Position numbers and translations under genes: made by a program. A stretch of DNA of 64,000 bases from Cloacibacterium normanense (lineage in GTDB: Bacteria; Bacteroidota; Bacteroidia; Flavobacteriales; Weeksellaceae): positions 1,674,001 to 1,738,000 of the forward strand of contig NZ_CP034157.1 in the NCBI RefSeq assembly GCF_003860565.1. The letters run 5' to 3'. Each line of letters begins with the position of its first letter. Position 1 is the stretch's first letter. This document shows positions 16,254 to 25,825 of this stretch, piece by piece. The notes under the pieces were generated by a model, which was given only the letters and a program-made list of their open reading frames with translations, was not told the DNA's origin and ran no database searches.

Positions 16254-18380
16254 TTAAAATTTCATCCGTTGTATTCTTACTGCGTTTAGTATAGCCAATA
16301 AGGCAACCCCAACATCGGCAAAAACAGCTTCCCACATAGTCGCTAAGCCCCCAGCTCCTAAAACTAGTACAATAGCTTTTACTCCGAATGCTAAAGCTAT
16401 GTTTTGCCAAACTATTTTTTTAGTTTGTTTTCCAATATTAATTGCCATAGGTATTTTACTCGGTCTGTCGTCTTGTATCACTACATCCGCCGTTTCGATG
16501 GTGGCATCACTTCCTAAACCGCCCATTGCCATACCTACGTCGCTCAAAGCTACTACAGGCGCATCATTCACTCCATCGCCAACAAATGCTACGGTTTCGT
16601 TTTTGGTTTTTATTTCTTTTACTTTATTTACTTTGTCTTCTGGCAACAAGTCGCCGAAGGCATTATTAATTCCCAATTTATCAGCAACAAATTTTACCAC
16701 GGTGCTTTTATCTCCACTCAACATTGTAGTTTTTACGCCTAATGTTTTTAGTTTGTCAATCGTAATCTGTGCATCTTCTTTGATGCTGTCGGCAATGGTA
16801 ATGTAGCCTGCAAATTTTCCATCATAAGCAATGGCGATTAGGGTGTAAACAATTGTACTTGGGTCTAAATCATAAACAATATTAAATTTATCCATCAGTT
16901 TAAAGTTTCCTACCAATAACTCTTTTCCGTTAACGATAGCTTTTAATCCGTGACCCGCAATTTCTTCTACATTTTCTAATTTTATAGAATGGTCTATTTC
17001 GCCGACATATTGATGGATTGCGGTAGCAACTGGATGCGTGCTTTGACTTTCCAAAGCGTTGACCATTTTCAAGATTTCGTCTTTACTAAATTCTGATTTT
17101 AATATTACTTCTTGCACTTTGAAAACGCCTTCTGTCATTGTTCCTGTTTTATCCATCACTACATTTTGGATATTAGCGATGGCGTCTAAGAAATTGCTTC
17201 CTTTAAATAAAATTCCATTTTTAGAAGCGGCACCAATTCCACCAAAATATCCTAAAGGAATACTTATAACCAAAGCACAAGGACAAGAAATAACAAGGAA
17301 AACCAATGCTCTGTATAACCATTGACTGAACAAATAATTATCAACAAAAAAGTAAGGAACTACAGTAATAAGCACTGCTAATAACACCACAATTGGTGTG
17401 TAAATTTTTGCAAATTTTCTGATGAATAACTCTGTTGGTGCTTTTTGAGCAGTAGCGTTTTGTACCAATTCCAAAATCTTTGAGAGCTTGCTATCGGTAT
17501 ATGCTGTGGTTACTTTTACCTGTGCAACGGTCTTTAAATTTATCATTCCTGCTAAAACAGTTTCGCCTTTGGTTTTGGTGTCTGGCTTGCTTTCTCCAGT
17601 CAATGCGGCGGTATTGAATGATGCAGTTTCGGATAACAATTCGCCATCCAATCCTAATTTTTCTCCGGGTTTTAATTGAATGATATTGCCGATGTTGACG
17701 GTTTCTGCTTTTACAGTTTTAGGTTGGTTATTTTCTAAAATCGTTACTTCATCGGGTCTTTGGTCGAGCAGGGTTTTAATGTTGGCTTTGGCTCTTGTTA
17801 CGGCTAATGTTTGGAACACTTCGCCAACGGCGTAAAACAGCATAACGGCAACACCTTCGGGATATTCGCCAATGACAAAAGCTCCGATGGTGGCAATGCT
17901 CATCAATAAAAATTCTGAAAAAACATCGCCTTTGCGGATGCTCTCAAATGCTTCTTTAATTACAGGAAATCCGACTGGTGCATAAGCTATTATATACCAA
18001 ACAGCTCTTACCCAACCTGTAAACCAGGATTGCGGTAGCCAATTATCAAAAGCAATAGCAATCATCAATAGCACGAATGAAATGATTGCAGGCAAGAACA
18101 TTTGAAGGGTGGACTTATTTTCATCGTGGCTATGGTCGTGTCCATCATCGTCTGAATGTTCGTTGCTGTGGTCGTGGTCTAATTCTTCTTTGAACCTTGT
18201 ACCGTGAAAATGACCATCGCCTTTGAAGTGGCGCTCTCTTGTTTTTTCTTCAATAACGGGTAAGGCTTTGGCACCTTCCTGCTGCACCAATTTTTCATCG
18301 GCTTTTTCATTTATTTTTGCTTCCTGCGGCGAACAGCAAATTTGCTTGCCTTGTGCATCGTATTTATGTTTGTGTTCCAT
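16254..18380 (-). CDS. cadA: Zn/Cd/Co-type P1B ATPase (CadA/ZntA-like)
   Basis: The 708-residue exporter has a His/Asp-rich cytosolic N-terminus (residues 51-86, with clusters such as DHDHSNEHSDDDGHDHSHD) and no HMA domain. The P-type motifs are TGES at 261-264, the CPC metal site in TM6 at 366-368 (SCPCALVISIP), D410 in DKTGT, an HP dipeptide in QSTHPVATA and GDGVNDAPV. CPC with this surrounding sequence fits Zn2+/Cd2+ transport. It starts in a TAATG overlap with the methyltransferase-like gene upstream, in the same operon as the RND system. Confidence 0.93.
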   Translation of the reverse strand: MEHKHKYDAQGKQICCSPQEAKINEKADEKLVQQEGAKALPVIEEKTRERHFKGDGHFHGTRFKEELDHDHSNEHSDDDGHDHSHDENKSTLQMFLPAIISFVLLMIAIAFDNWLPQSWFTGWVRAVWYIIAYAPVGFPVIKEAFESIRKGDVFSEFLLMSIATIGAFVIGEYPEGVAVMLFYAVGEVFQTLAVTRAKANIKTLLDQRPDEVTILENNQPKTVKAETVNIGNIIQLKPGEKLGLDGELLSETASFNTAALTGESKPDTKTKGETVLAGMINLKTVAQVKVTTAYTDSKLSKILELVQNATAQKAPTELFIRKFAKIYTPIVVLLAVLITVVPYFFVDNYLFSQWLYRALVFLVISCPCALVISIPLGYFGGIGAASKNGILFKGSNFLDAIANIQNVVMDKTGTMTEGVFKVQEVILKSEFSKDEILKMVNALESQSTHPVATAIHQYVGEIDHSIKLENVEEIAGHGLKAIVNGKELLVGNFKLMDKFNIVYDLDPSTIVYTLIAIAYDGKFAGYITIADSIKEDAQITIDKLKTLGVKTTMLSGDKSTVVKFVADKLGINNAFGDLLPEDKVNKVKEIKTKNETVAFVGDGVNDAPVVALSDVGMAMGGLGSDATIETADVVIQDDRPSKIPMAINIGKQTKKIVWQNIALAFGVKAIVLVLGAGGLATMWEAVFADVGVALLAILNAVRIQRMKF

Positions 18381-18979
18381 TAGAGTAGTCTTTTAGTTGT
18401 TTTTTTATAAATTAAATATTGTTCTCCGTGTTGTTTTTCCAAAAACTCTTCTTCCAGTCTTATCTGAATTTGAATAACGATATAGGTAGTAAGCATCAGG
18501 AAAAATGTAAGTGTATTGGGTAGTATAAAAAATATTCCTGCAACACTGATTATCATTCCCAAAAAAATCGGGTTCCGGCTGTAAGAGAATAATCCTTTTG
18601 TGATTAATTCGGTTTTGTTATTTTCATCAATACCGACACGCCAACTGTTACTCATTTGATATTGCGCTACAGAAATCCATAGTAATGAAAAGTGTATCAG
18701 AATTAATCCAATGATTAAAAACACGTCTTTCATTAAATAAGAAATCGGCACTAAATATTGATATATTTTATCGCTGAACGAATAGATGAATACCGCAACG
18801 AAGAGCAATGCTATCAATACCTTCATCACAAAACCGATATAATCGTGTGCATTATCTGTTTTGCCAAAAGTTACGGGATTGATGCCAGTTTGCTTGTAGG
18901 TTCGGTATTATGGTGGCACAAAAGCTACCATAATATACAACACCAAATACACCGGCAAATAAAATTTTAGCCAAATCAT
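18380..18979 (-). pseudogene. Isoprenylcysteine methyltransferase-like membrane protein with early in-frame stop
   Basis: The reading from ATG 18979 gives MIWLKFYLPVYLVLYIMVAF, then VPP, a TAA at 18910-18908, and continues in the same frame with YRTYKQTGINPVTFGKTDNA. The rest has several membrane helices and the ICMT/PEMT-like segment (FSYSRNPIFLGMIISVAG). Family members have a Ser or similar residue where the stop lies, so this looks like a single base change. An internal start at 18829 would give 149 residues lacking the first helix. Genes of this type often accompany Zn/Cd efflux loci in Bacteroidota; their role is unclear. Confidence 0.82.
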
Positions 18980-18991
18980 AGCGTTCAATTT

Positions 18992-20278
18992 TTAATGTTC
19001 GTGACCACCTGCATTGCTTAGTTTTGCATTGACGAAAAACGCACCTTTTACTACAATCTTTGCATTGGCAGGAATTTCATTTACAAATGTTACTGCGGTG
19101 TAACCCATATCAGATACGCCTTTTAGCACTTCTACCTTTTCAAAATTCTTAGCCGTTTTATCTTCTTTATGGTCTTTTTCTTCGCCCTCTTTGTGGTTGC
19201 CTTCTTTTTCTCCTTCTTCGTGATGGGCTTCTGCTTCTTTGTCGGTTTGTACAAAAATGTAGTATTTGCCATCGGCATTTACAATCGCATCATTGGGTAC
19301 AGCTGGAGTTGTTACATTGCTAAGACTGACAATACCAGTGATGTTCATTCCATCAATTAAACCACTTTTATTACCATTTACACGACAATGAACGGCGATG
19401 GTTTTGCTCTCGTTTTCAAAGGATGAACCAATGCTGAAAACTGTAGCATCATACTCAGCAGTAGGATTATTGGTTAAAGTAAAATGAATAGTTTGTCCAA
19501 CTTTTACCTGTGGTAAATCTTTTTCAAACACCTGTAAATCTAAATGCAATGAACTGTTATCTACAATTTCGATAACCGGCGAAGAAACATCTACATAACT
19601 TCCAATTTTGGCAAAAACGTTGCTAACCGTACCGTTCAGCGGACTGGTTACGACCAATGCGGATTTTAAATTTCCGTTTGATACCGAACCTGGATTGATG
19701 CCCATTAATTGTATCTGCTGTTGCAAGGAAGCTCTTCGGGTTCTTAAACTGCTTAATTCGGCAGTAGCACTTTGCAGATTTTTCTTTGCACCTGCATTGC
19801 CTTCATTCAGTTCTTTTTGCCTTGCTAATTCCTGTTCTGCAAACGTAATTCTGCTTGCTGTACTCAAATATTCTTCCTGCAATTGGATGAACTGCGGATT
19901 GGCAATGGTAGCGATTACCTGACCTTTTCTTACATAATCTCCGATTTGAACTTTCAGCGTTTTTATGACACCGCCATACAAAGAAGTGGCGTTGGCTTTA
20001 TTGTTATTGGGAACTTTCAGATTTCCGTTTGCTTTGATGGTTGCTGTTAATTCCTTGTGTTCAATGGTGCCTAATTGTATGCCTACCGTTTTTATTTGTT
20101 CTTCGGTAAGTGTGGCAATGGTTGGCGTTTCTTCCTCGTGTGGTGCTTCTTCTTTTCCTGCAGTTTTGGTTTCGGCAGATTTATCTTCTGCTTTCTTATC
20201 ATTTTTACAGGCAGAAAAAGCAAATAGTAAAACAGCTATGGCTGTCATCAACGTGATTTTTTTTATATTGAATTTCAT
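18992..20278 (-). CDS. czcB: RND efflux periplasmic adaptor (CzcB/CusB family)
   Basis: The 428-residue membrane-fusion protein has a lipoprotein signal (LLFAFSAC, Cys24), a biotinyl-lipoyl-like hairpin (GDYVRKGQVIATIANPQF), a coiled-coil region (about 125-185), a second lipoyl half (SPLNGTVSNVFAKIGSYVD) and a beta-barrel domain. A His/Glu/Lys-rich insert (about 345-375, EAHHEEGEKEGNHKEGEE) may bind metal. It begins 6 nt after the pump gene ends, so the pair form one unit. Zn/Cd/Co export is inferred from the linked CadA-type ATPase. Confidence 0.92.
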   Translation of the reverse strand: MKFNIKKITLMTAIAVLLFAFSACKNDKKAEDKSAETKTAGKEEAPHEEETPTIATLTEEQIKTVGIQLGTIEHKELTATIKANGNLKVPNNNKANATSLYGGVIKTLKVQIGDYVRKGQVIATIANPQFIQLQEEYLSTASRITFAEQELARQKELNEGNAGAKKNLQSATAELSSLRTRRASLQQQIQLMGINPGSVSNGNLKSALVVTSPLNGTVSNVFAKIGSYVDVSSPVIEIVDNSSLHLDLQVFEKDLPQVKVGQTIHFTLTNNPTAEYDATVFSIGSSFENESKTIAVHCRVNGNKSGLIDGMNITGIVSLSNVTTPAVPNDAIVNADGKYYIFVQTDKEAEAHHEEGEKEGNHKEGEEKDHKEDKTAKNFEKVEVLKGVSDMGYTAVTFVNEIPANAKIVVKGAFFVNAKLSNAGGHEH

Positions 20279-20284
20279 TTGTAC

Positions 20285-23200
20285 TTATTGATTGATGAAT
20301 GAATAAATATTGATTACAGATTGGTTGACCTGCTGAATACTTTTGAGGTAATTCAACTGAATATCGGTTGCGGTTTGCAAGGCAAAAAGATATTCTACAT
20401 AACCGATGTCGCCTGTTTTGTAACCTAATTGTGCTGCTGAAACAATTTCTTTAGCATTAGGCAAAGCTTCTTGCTGAAAATAATTGAACTGCTTCATATC
20501 CTGCTGGTATTGCAACAAAGCATTTTGTATTTGTGTTGCCAACGTTCTCTGTTGCTGTTGTGCATTGGCTTCGGCTGCTTGCTTTCTATAATCCAAAGAT
20601 TTTATTCTGGCTTTGGTAGCACCGTAAGTAATGGGAATTGCAATGCCGATGTTTACAGAATTAAACCGGTTTCCGCCATTGAAAAACTTCTCAGCTCCAT
20701 TCACATTTTGAAAACCAATTAAAGACTGATTGACATACCCAATCGTAAAATCGGGTAAACCTTGTGCCCGTTCTACTTTTTTGGTTTTTTCCGCAATAAC
20801 TGCTTCCTGATACAAAGATTGAATAGCAGGATGATTGGCTACTGCATCATTATCCAACAAATTTGAAATTTGTAAAGGCTGAAAATTTCCATTTCCTGAT
20901 ATGGTAAAATCTTCTTTCGTATTCATCAATGTTTTCAGATTGGCAACGGCATTATTTAAGAAAACTTCATTTTGTTTTAATAACAAATTAATTTCGCCTT
21001 TCTTGGCTTCTGCCGTACTGATGTCCACTTTTTTGGTATCGCCCGTTTTGTAACGAAGCTTTGCAATGCCTATGAAATTGTTGTACAAACTGTCTAATTC
21101 CTGTAGTTGTTTTTGATTGTGTTGCAAGTACAAAATTTGATAATAATAAGTACGTACTTGGTTTTTTAATTCTAAAACACTCAAGTTCTTCTGCAATTCT
21201 TTACCTTTAATTTCAGCATTAATCAACTCCTTTTTTGCTCCGAATAATGACGGAAAAGGAATGGTTTGTGACACCTGAAAAGACTGGTCGAATTTGGTGC
21301 TGTTGTATTGTCCCAACTGTGCATTAATATCCAACTTAGGTAATTCTCCGGCTGTTTTTTTCAACGCTTTGCTGGCATCAATTTCTAAATCTGAAGCTTT
21401 AATGGCTTGATTATTTTGAAGCGCAATATTTATCGCATCATCAACACTTGATAAATGCTGTGTTTGTGCATTTGCTGTAAAGCCTGTTAATGACAGAAGC
21501 AATACAATGATAGTTGCAATAGGTTTCACTTTGGGTTTTCTTTTTAAATTAATTTTTGAATTGAAAATGATGTAGAGTAAAGGCAGAACGAACAGCGTAA
21601 GGAAAGTTGCCGTAACCAAACCACCGATTACTACGGTTGCTAAAGGTTTTTGAACTTCTGCACCTGCACTGCTACTTAGTGCCATCGGTAAAAATCCTAA
21701 GCTCGCAACGGTTGCCGTCATCAATACAGGTCGAAGTCTTATTTTTGTTCCTTCGATTACTCGTTTGAAAACATCTTTTATTCCTTCTTTTTCCAATTGG
21801 TTGAAAGTGCCTATCAATACAATTCCGTTAAGAACGGCTACACCAAACAAGGCGATAAAACCAATTCCTGCACTGATGCTGAAAGGCATTCCACGAAGCA
21901 TTAAAGCCAATACGCCACCAATGGCGCTCATCGGAATTGCGGTAAATATTAAACCTGCTTGCTTAAAGGAACGGAACGTGAAATAGAGCAACACAAAAAT
22001 TAATAACAAGGAAATAGGAACGGCTATCATTAATCGGTTACTGGCTTCCTGCAAGTTTTCAAATTGACCGCCATACGTGAAATAGTACCCCGGTGGTAAT
22101 TTTACCTGTGTATTTAATTTTTGTTGAATTTCTTCTACCACACTTTGTACATCCCTATCTGCAACGTTGAATCCGATTACAATTCTACGTTTTCCAGCTT
22201 CACGGCTTATTTGTGCCGGACCTAACTTATAATCAATATTTGCTACTTGTGATAATGGTATTTGATTACCTGTTGAAGTGGGTATCATCAGATTATTTAC
22301 ATCTTCTATACTACTACGATATGTACTGTCTAAACGTACGACCAAATCAAACCTTCTTTCGTTTTCAAAAACTACTCCTGCACTTTTACCTGCAAACGCA
22401 GTGCTTACCACGTTGTTCACATCTTCCACTGTTATTCCGTAATTGGCTAAGCGAGTACGGTCATATTCCACATTTATTTGCGGTAAGCCACTCACACGTT
22501 CTACTTGTGGAGATGTAGCGCCTTCTACTGTTTGTATAACCTTACTAACCTTATCAGCATTCAAGGCAAGCGTATCTAAATTTTCTCCAAATATTTTTAC
22601 TGCAACATCTTGCCTAATACCTGTCATCAACTCATTGAAACGCATTTGTATTGGCTGGTTCTTTTCGAAAAATACACCAGGTATTGCTTCTAATTTTTCA
22701 TTGATAGCATCTGCCAATTCATCATAACTTCTGCCACTTTTCCATTCGCTTTGAGGTTTCAGCAAAATCATCATATCGGTTGCTTCGGGCGGCATTGGGT
22801 CGGTTGGTACTTCTGCTGCTCCGGTTTTACCTACAACCATTTTTACTTCATCAAATTGCTTGATAATTCTTGAAGCTTGCATTGATGTTTCGATACTTTG
22901 GCTTAATGAACTTCCTTGTGGCAAAATGCAGTGAAAGGCAAAATCGCCTTCCTGCAATTGTGGTATAAATTCGCCACCCATTCTGCCAAATAAAGATAAT
23001 GTAAAGGCAAATATGGCAACGGTAATTCCCACTAACCAATATTTTATTTTAATGGCTTTTTCTAATAATGGTTGATACATTTTTTGCAACCAATTCATCA
23101 TTTTATCTGAAATGTTTTCTTTATGCATTGGCTTTTTAGACAAAAACAAAGCACACATCATCGGGATATAAGTGAGGGATAAAATCAATGCGCCAAATAT

Positions 23201-24652
23201 TGCAAAACCTACTGTTTGCGCCATCGGACGGAACATTTTCCCTTCTACACCTACCAACGTTAAAATAGGAATGTAAACAATCAAGATAATGATTTCGCCA
23301 AATGCTGCACTGCTACGGATTTTAGAAGCGGATGTAAATACTTCATTATCCATTTCCTGCTGAGTAAGCCTTTGCGTGGATTTCCTTAAACCCAAATGAT
23401 GCAACGTGGCTTCTACAATAATTACCGCCCCATCTACAATTAATCCAAAATCTATCGCTCCCAAACTCATTAAGTTAGCACTTACCCCAAAAATGTTCAT
23501 TAAAGCCAAAGCAAACAACATCGCCAAAGGAATAGCAGAAGCTACAATCAATCCGGCTCTGAAATTTCCTAAGAAAAGAACCAATACGAAGATGACAATC
23601 AAAGCTCCTTCAATAAGGTTTTTCTTAACAGTATTCATTGCCCTGTCTACCAAATCTGTACGGTCTAAATAAGGTTCTATCACAACATCTTCGGGCAAAG
23701 ATTTTTGTATGGTGGGTAGTTTCTCTTTTATTTTTTCTACCACATTGTTGGCGTTTTCGCCTTTCAGCATCATCACTACGCCACCTACTGCATCTACCTC
23801 TCCATTGTAGGTCATTGCTCCGTAGCGTACTGCATTACCAAAACGGACATCTGCCACATCTTTTATAAAAATGGGTACACTTCCGGTTTCGTTCTTTACA
23901 CTAATATTTTTTACATCATCTAATGAAGTAACCAAACCGATACCTCGGATGAAATAGGCATTCGGTTTCTTATCAATGTATGCACCGCCTGTATTTTGGT
24001 TATTTTTTTCTAATGCTGTGAAAATATCGGTAACACTAACACCCATTGCTTTTAAGCGGTTAGGATTTACAGCTACTTCATACTGTTTCAGCTCGCCACC
24101 AAAACTGTTAACTTCTGCAATGCCGGGTGTGCCGAAAAGCTGACGTGCAACAATCCAATCTTGCATTGTTCGTAGTTCTTTAGCATTGTATTTATTCTCG
24201 CTACCCTTCTTAGGATGGATAATGTATTGGTATACTTCACCTAAGCCTGTACTCACGGGAGCAAGTTCCGGTGTACCAATACCCTTAGGTATATTTTCTT
24301 CGGCTTCTTTTAGTTTTTCATTAATAAGCTGTCGGGCAAAATAAATATCTACTTTGTCTTTAAACACAACTGTAATTACCGACAAACCAAACCTCGAAAT
24401 ACTCCGTGTTTCCTCTAAATCTGGAATATTTGCAATACTTTGCTCAATAGGAAAAGTTACTAATTGTTCTACTTCTTGTCCCGCCAATGTGGGACAAACC
24501 GTAATTATTTGTACCTGATTATTAGTAATATCGGGTACGGCATCAATGGGTAATTTTGTGGCGCTCCACACTCCCCAAATAATGAGCAACAAGGTCATTA
24601 TCCCAATGACGAGCTTGTTTTTAATACTGAATTTTATGATACTGTCTAACAC
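20285..24652 (-). CDS. czcA: Heavy-metal RND pump fused to a TolC-like outer-membrane domain (CzcA-CzcC fusion)
   Basis: The 1455-residue protein starts with a complete HME-type RND permease (about 1-1045): first TM, LPIDAVPDITNNQVQI, AIDFGLIVDGAVIIVE in TM4, large periplasmic loops and the TM12 end FVLPLLYIIF. A second signal-like hydrophobic stretch (about 1050-1068, IIVLLLSLTGFTANAQ) leads into a full outer-membrane-factor domain of about 390 residues with two repeated alpha-helical hairpins. Fusions of this kind are known in Bacteroidota. How the outer-membrane part crosses to its site is not evident. The gene lies 152 nt after the DUF6660-type gene. Confidence 0.93.
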   Translation of the reverse strand: MLDSIIKFSIKNKLVIGIMTLLLIIWGVWSATKLPIDAVPDITNNQVQIITVCPTLAGQEVEQLVTFPIEQSIANIPDLEETRSISRFGLSVITVVFKDKVDIYFARQLINEKLKEAEENIPKGIGTPELAPVSTGLGEVYQYIIHPKKGSENKYNAKELRTMQDWIVARQLFGTPGIAEVNSFGGELKQYEVAVNPNRLKAMGVSVTDIFTALEKNNQNTGGAYIDKKPNAYFIRGIGLVTSLDDVKNISVKNETGSVPIFIKDVADVRFGNAVRYGAMTYNGEVDAVGGVVMMLKGENANNVVEKIKEKLPTIQKSLPEDVVIEPYLDRTDLVDRAMNTVKKNLIEGALIVIFVLVLFLGNFRAGLIVASAIPLAMLFALALMNIFGVSANLMSLGAIDFGLIVDGAVIIVEATLHHLGLRKSTQRLTQQEMDNEVFTSASKIRSSAAFGEIIILIVYIPILTLVGVEGKMFRPMAQTVGFAIFGALILSLTYIPMMCALFLSKKPMHKENISDKMMNWLQKMYQPLLEKAIKIKYWLVGITVAIFAFTLSLFGRMGGEFIPQLQEGDFAFHCILPQGSSLSQSIETSMQASRIIKQFDEVKMVVGKTGAAEVPTDPMPPEATDMMILLKPQSEWKSGRSYDELADAINEKLEAIPGVFFEKNQPIQMRFNELMTGIRQDVAVKIFGENLDTLALNADKVSKVIQTVEGATSPQVERVSGLPQINVEYDRTRLANYGITVEDVNNVVSTAFAGKSAGVVFENERRFDLVVRLDSTYRSSIEDVNNLMIPTSTGNQIPLSQVANIDYKLGPAQISREAGKRRIVIGFNVADRDVQSVVEEIQQKLNTQVKLPPGYYFTYGGQFENLQEASNRLMIAVPISLLLIFVLLYFTFRSFKQAGLIFTAIPMSAIGGVLALMLRGMPFSISAGIGFIALFGVAVLNGIVLIGTFNQLEKEGIKDVFKRVIEGTKIRLRPVLMTATVASLGFLPMALSSSAGAEVQKPLATVVIGGLVTATFLTLFVLPLLYIIFNSKINLKRKPKVKPIATIIVLLLSLTGFTANAQTQHLSSVDDAINIALQNNQAIKASDLEIDASKALKKTAGELPKLDINAQLGQYNSTKFDQSFQVSQTIPFPSLFGAKKELINAEIKGKELQKNLSVLELKNQVRTYYYQILYLQHNQKQLQELDSLYNNFIGIAKLRYKTGDTKKVDISTAEAKKGEINLLLKQNEVFLNNAVANLKTLMNTKEDFTISGNGNFQPLQISNLLDNDAVANHPAIQSLYQEAVIAEKTKKVERAQGLPDFTIGYVNQSLIGFQNVNGAEKFFNGGNRFNSVNIGIAIPITYGATKARIKSLDYRKQAAEANAQQQQRTLATQIQNALLQYQQDMKQFNYFQQEALPNAKEIVSAAQLGYKTGDIGYVEYLFALQTATDIQLNYLKSIQQVNQSVINIYSFINQ

Positions 24653-24804
24653 AATTCATTTGATTAATGATTAATAATAGTGGATATAAGTTCTTTCTGT
24701 ATATTGCAAAAAGAACAGCTAAATGCACGACTTAGATAGTACGCTTCTTTATTAGTGGAGGAAATGCCAAACGCCCCACCTATAAATGCATTTGCTAAAA
24801 AATA

Positions 24805-25131
24805 TTAAGCATTAATCTTTGGCGGTTGCCAAATGTTTCCGTGGTAATTGGAAATGAAAGTGAAAGCCCAAAGTGGGAGTTTTTGCTGTTTGCCGAAACT
24901 CGGCTTTGTCTCGCTTATTTTGAACGTTTGAAACGTAAAATTTACAACGGTATGGCAACAGGCGCAAGAACAAAAAGGGCTGCACACATCTTTGCAGTTC
25001 GTTTGGTCGTTGGAGATTTTAGTAAATTCTGATTTTGAAGAATTGCTTATATTTATATCGCACGCATCAGTACAGGGCATTACGGATAATGCCAAAAAAT
25101 AGATACTGAATAGGATTACAAATATTTTCAT
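24805..25131 (-). CDS. Cys-rich small secreted protein, DUF6660-like
   Basis: The 108-residue protein has a signal peptide (first ~20 residues, FVILFSIYFLALSVMPC), a Cys cluster (residues 46-60: CKDVCSPFCSCACC) and the C-terminal motif IWQPPKI. Proteins at 30786-31175 and 35389-35805 share the layout and the terminal motif. It precedes the RND pump on the same strand and follows a -7 box that lies only 7 bp before its start codon, so the mRNA may be nearly leaderless. Metal binding in the periplasm is a guess from the Cys content. Confidence 0.75.
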   Translation of the reverse strand: MKIFVILFSIYFLALSVMPCTDACDINISNSSKSEFTKISNDQTNCKDVCSPFCSCACCHTVVNFTFQTFKISETKPSFGKQQKLPLWAFTFISNYHGNIWQPPKINA

Positions 25132-25138
25132 CAGACTG

Positions 25139-25146
25139 CAAATATA
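25139..25146 (-). promoter_or_regulatory. Candidate -7 box before the Cys-rich gene and RND operon
   Basis: TATATTTG on the minus strand fits TAnnTTTG; a TTTG lies 15 bp upstream. The predicted start of transcription falls at or next to ATG 25131, suggesting a nearly leaderless transcript. Confidence 0.45.
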
Positions 25147-25187
25147 AAAAATATTTTAGTGCAAACGAATTGCAAAGTTGAAAAAGT

Positions 25188-25598
25188 CTATTTGTTACAT
25201 TTGTCGCATTTCCCCTTAAGAACTAAATTAGCTCCATATAATTTAAAGTTTTGAGGGACTTTAATGTTTGGAATTTCTGTTTCGTTAAGGCAAAAAGTAT
25301 GTTTACATTCGGTGCAATAAAAATGAGTGTGCAGTTCCGATAAATCGCAATTACATCCTGATTGGCAAAGTGCGTATTTTATCACTCCGCTTCCATCATC
25401 AATAGTATGGATAAGTTTGTGCTCTAAAAAAGTTTTCAGCGTTCTGAATAGCGTAACATTATCTGCATTTTCAAACTGTTCTGCTAATTCCTTATGACTG
25501 ATGGCATATTGCTGTTTCAACAATTTTTCTACTACCAACAAACGCATTGCTGTGGGTTTAATATTTCTTTGTTGTAAAATATTTTCTTCATTTTTCAT
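25188..25598 (-). CDS. Fur-family transcriptional regulator
   Basis: The 136-residue protein has the Fur winged helix (MRLLVVEKLLKQQYAISHKE, NVTLFRTLKTFLEHKLI) and a metal-binding half with HTHFYCTECKHTFCL and a C-terminal CDKC pair, the structural Zn site. An additional Cys-rich segment (CQSGCNCD) precedes the HTHF motif. It sits alone between the Zn/Cd-type and Cu-type clusters and probably controls one or both. It is likely a Zur- or Fur-like repressor; its metal cannot be decided from sequence. Confidence 0.88.
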   Translation of the reverse strand: MKNEENILQQRNIKPTAMRLLVVEKLLKQQYAISHKELAEQFENADNVTLFRTLKTFLEHKLIHTIDDGSGVIKYALCQSGCNCDLSELHTHFYCTECKHTFCLNETEIPNIKVPQNFKLYGANLVLKGKCDKCNK

Positions 25599-25705
25599 AA
25601 TGATTAATTTCTATTATGATTTATTCTAAATTGAGAGCTATGTTAAAAGGGTGTTCAAACTAAGGGTTCTGCTATTTATATTTAATCTACAATATAATTT
25701 CTTAT

Positions 25706-25810
25706 TAATACAAATTAAGGGTTGGATTTTAATAGTTATGGTTTTGCAATGTTTAATTTTTTGTAACAAACCGCAAATTAATTGATAGTTTTAACCCTTA
25801 ATTCGTATTA
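25706..25810. repeat. MITE-like inverted repeat downstream of the multicopper oxidase
   Basis: An 18-bp terminal inverted repeat with one mismatch, TAATACAAATTAAGGGTT at 25706-25723 and the complement of TAATACGAATTAAGGGTT at 25793-25810, encloses 69 bp without coding potential. It fills most of the gap between the Fur-type gene and the end of the oxidase gene. A small non-autonomous element or a long stem-loop terminator are both possible. Confidence 0.6.
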
Positions 25811-25825
25811 TATATACACTGTTTA

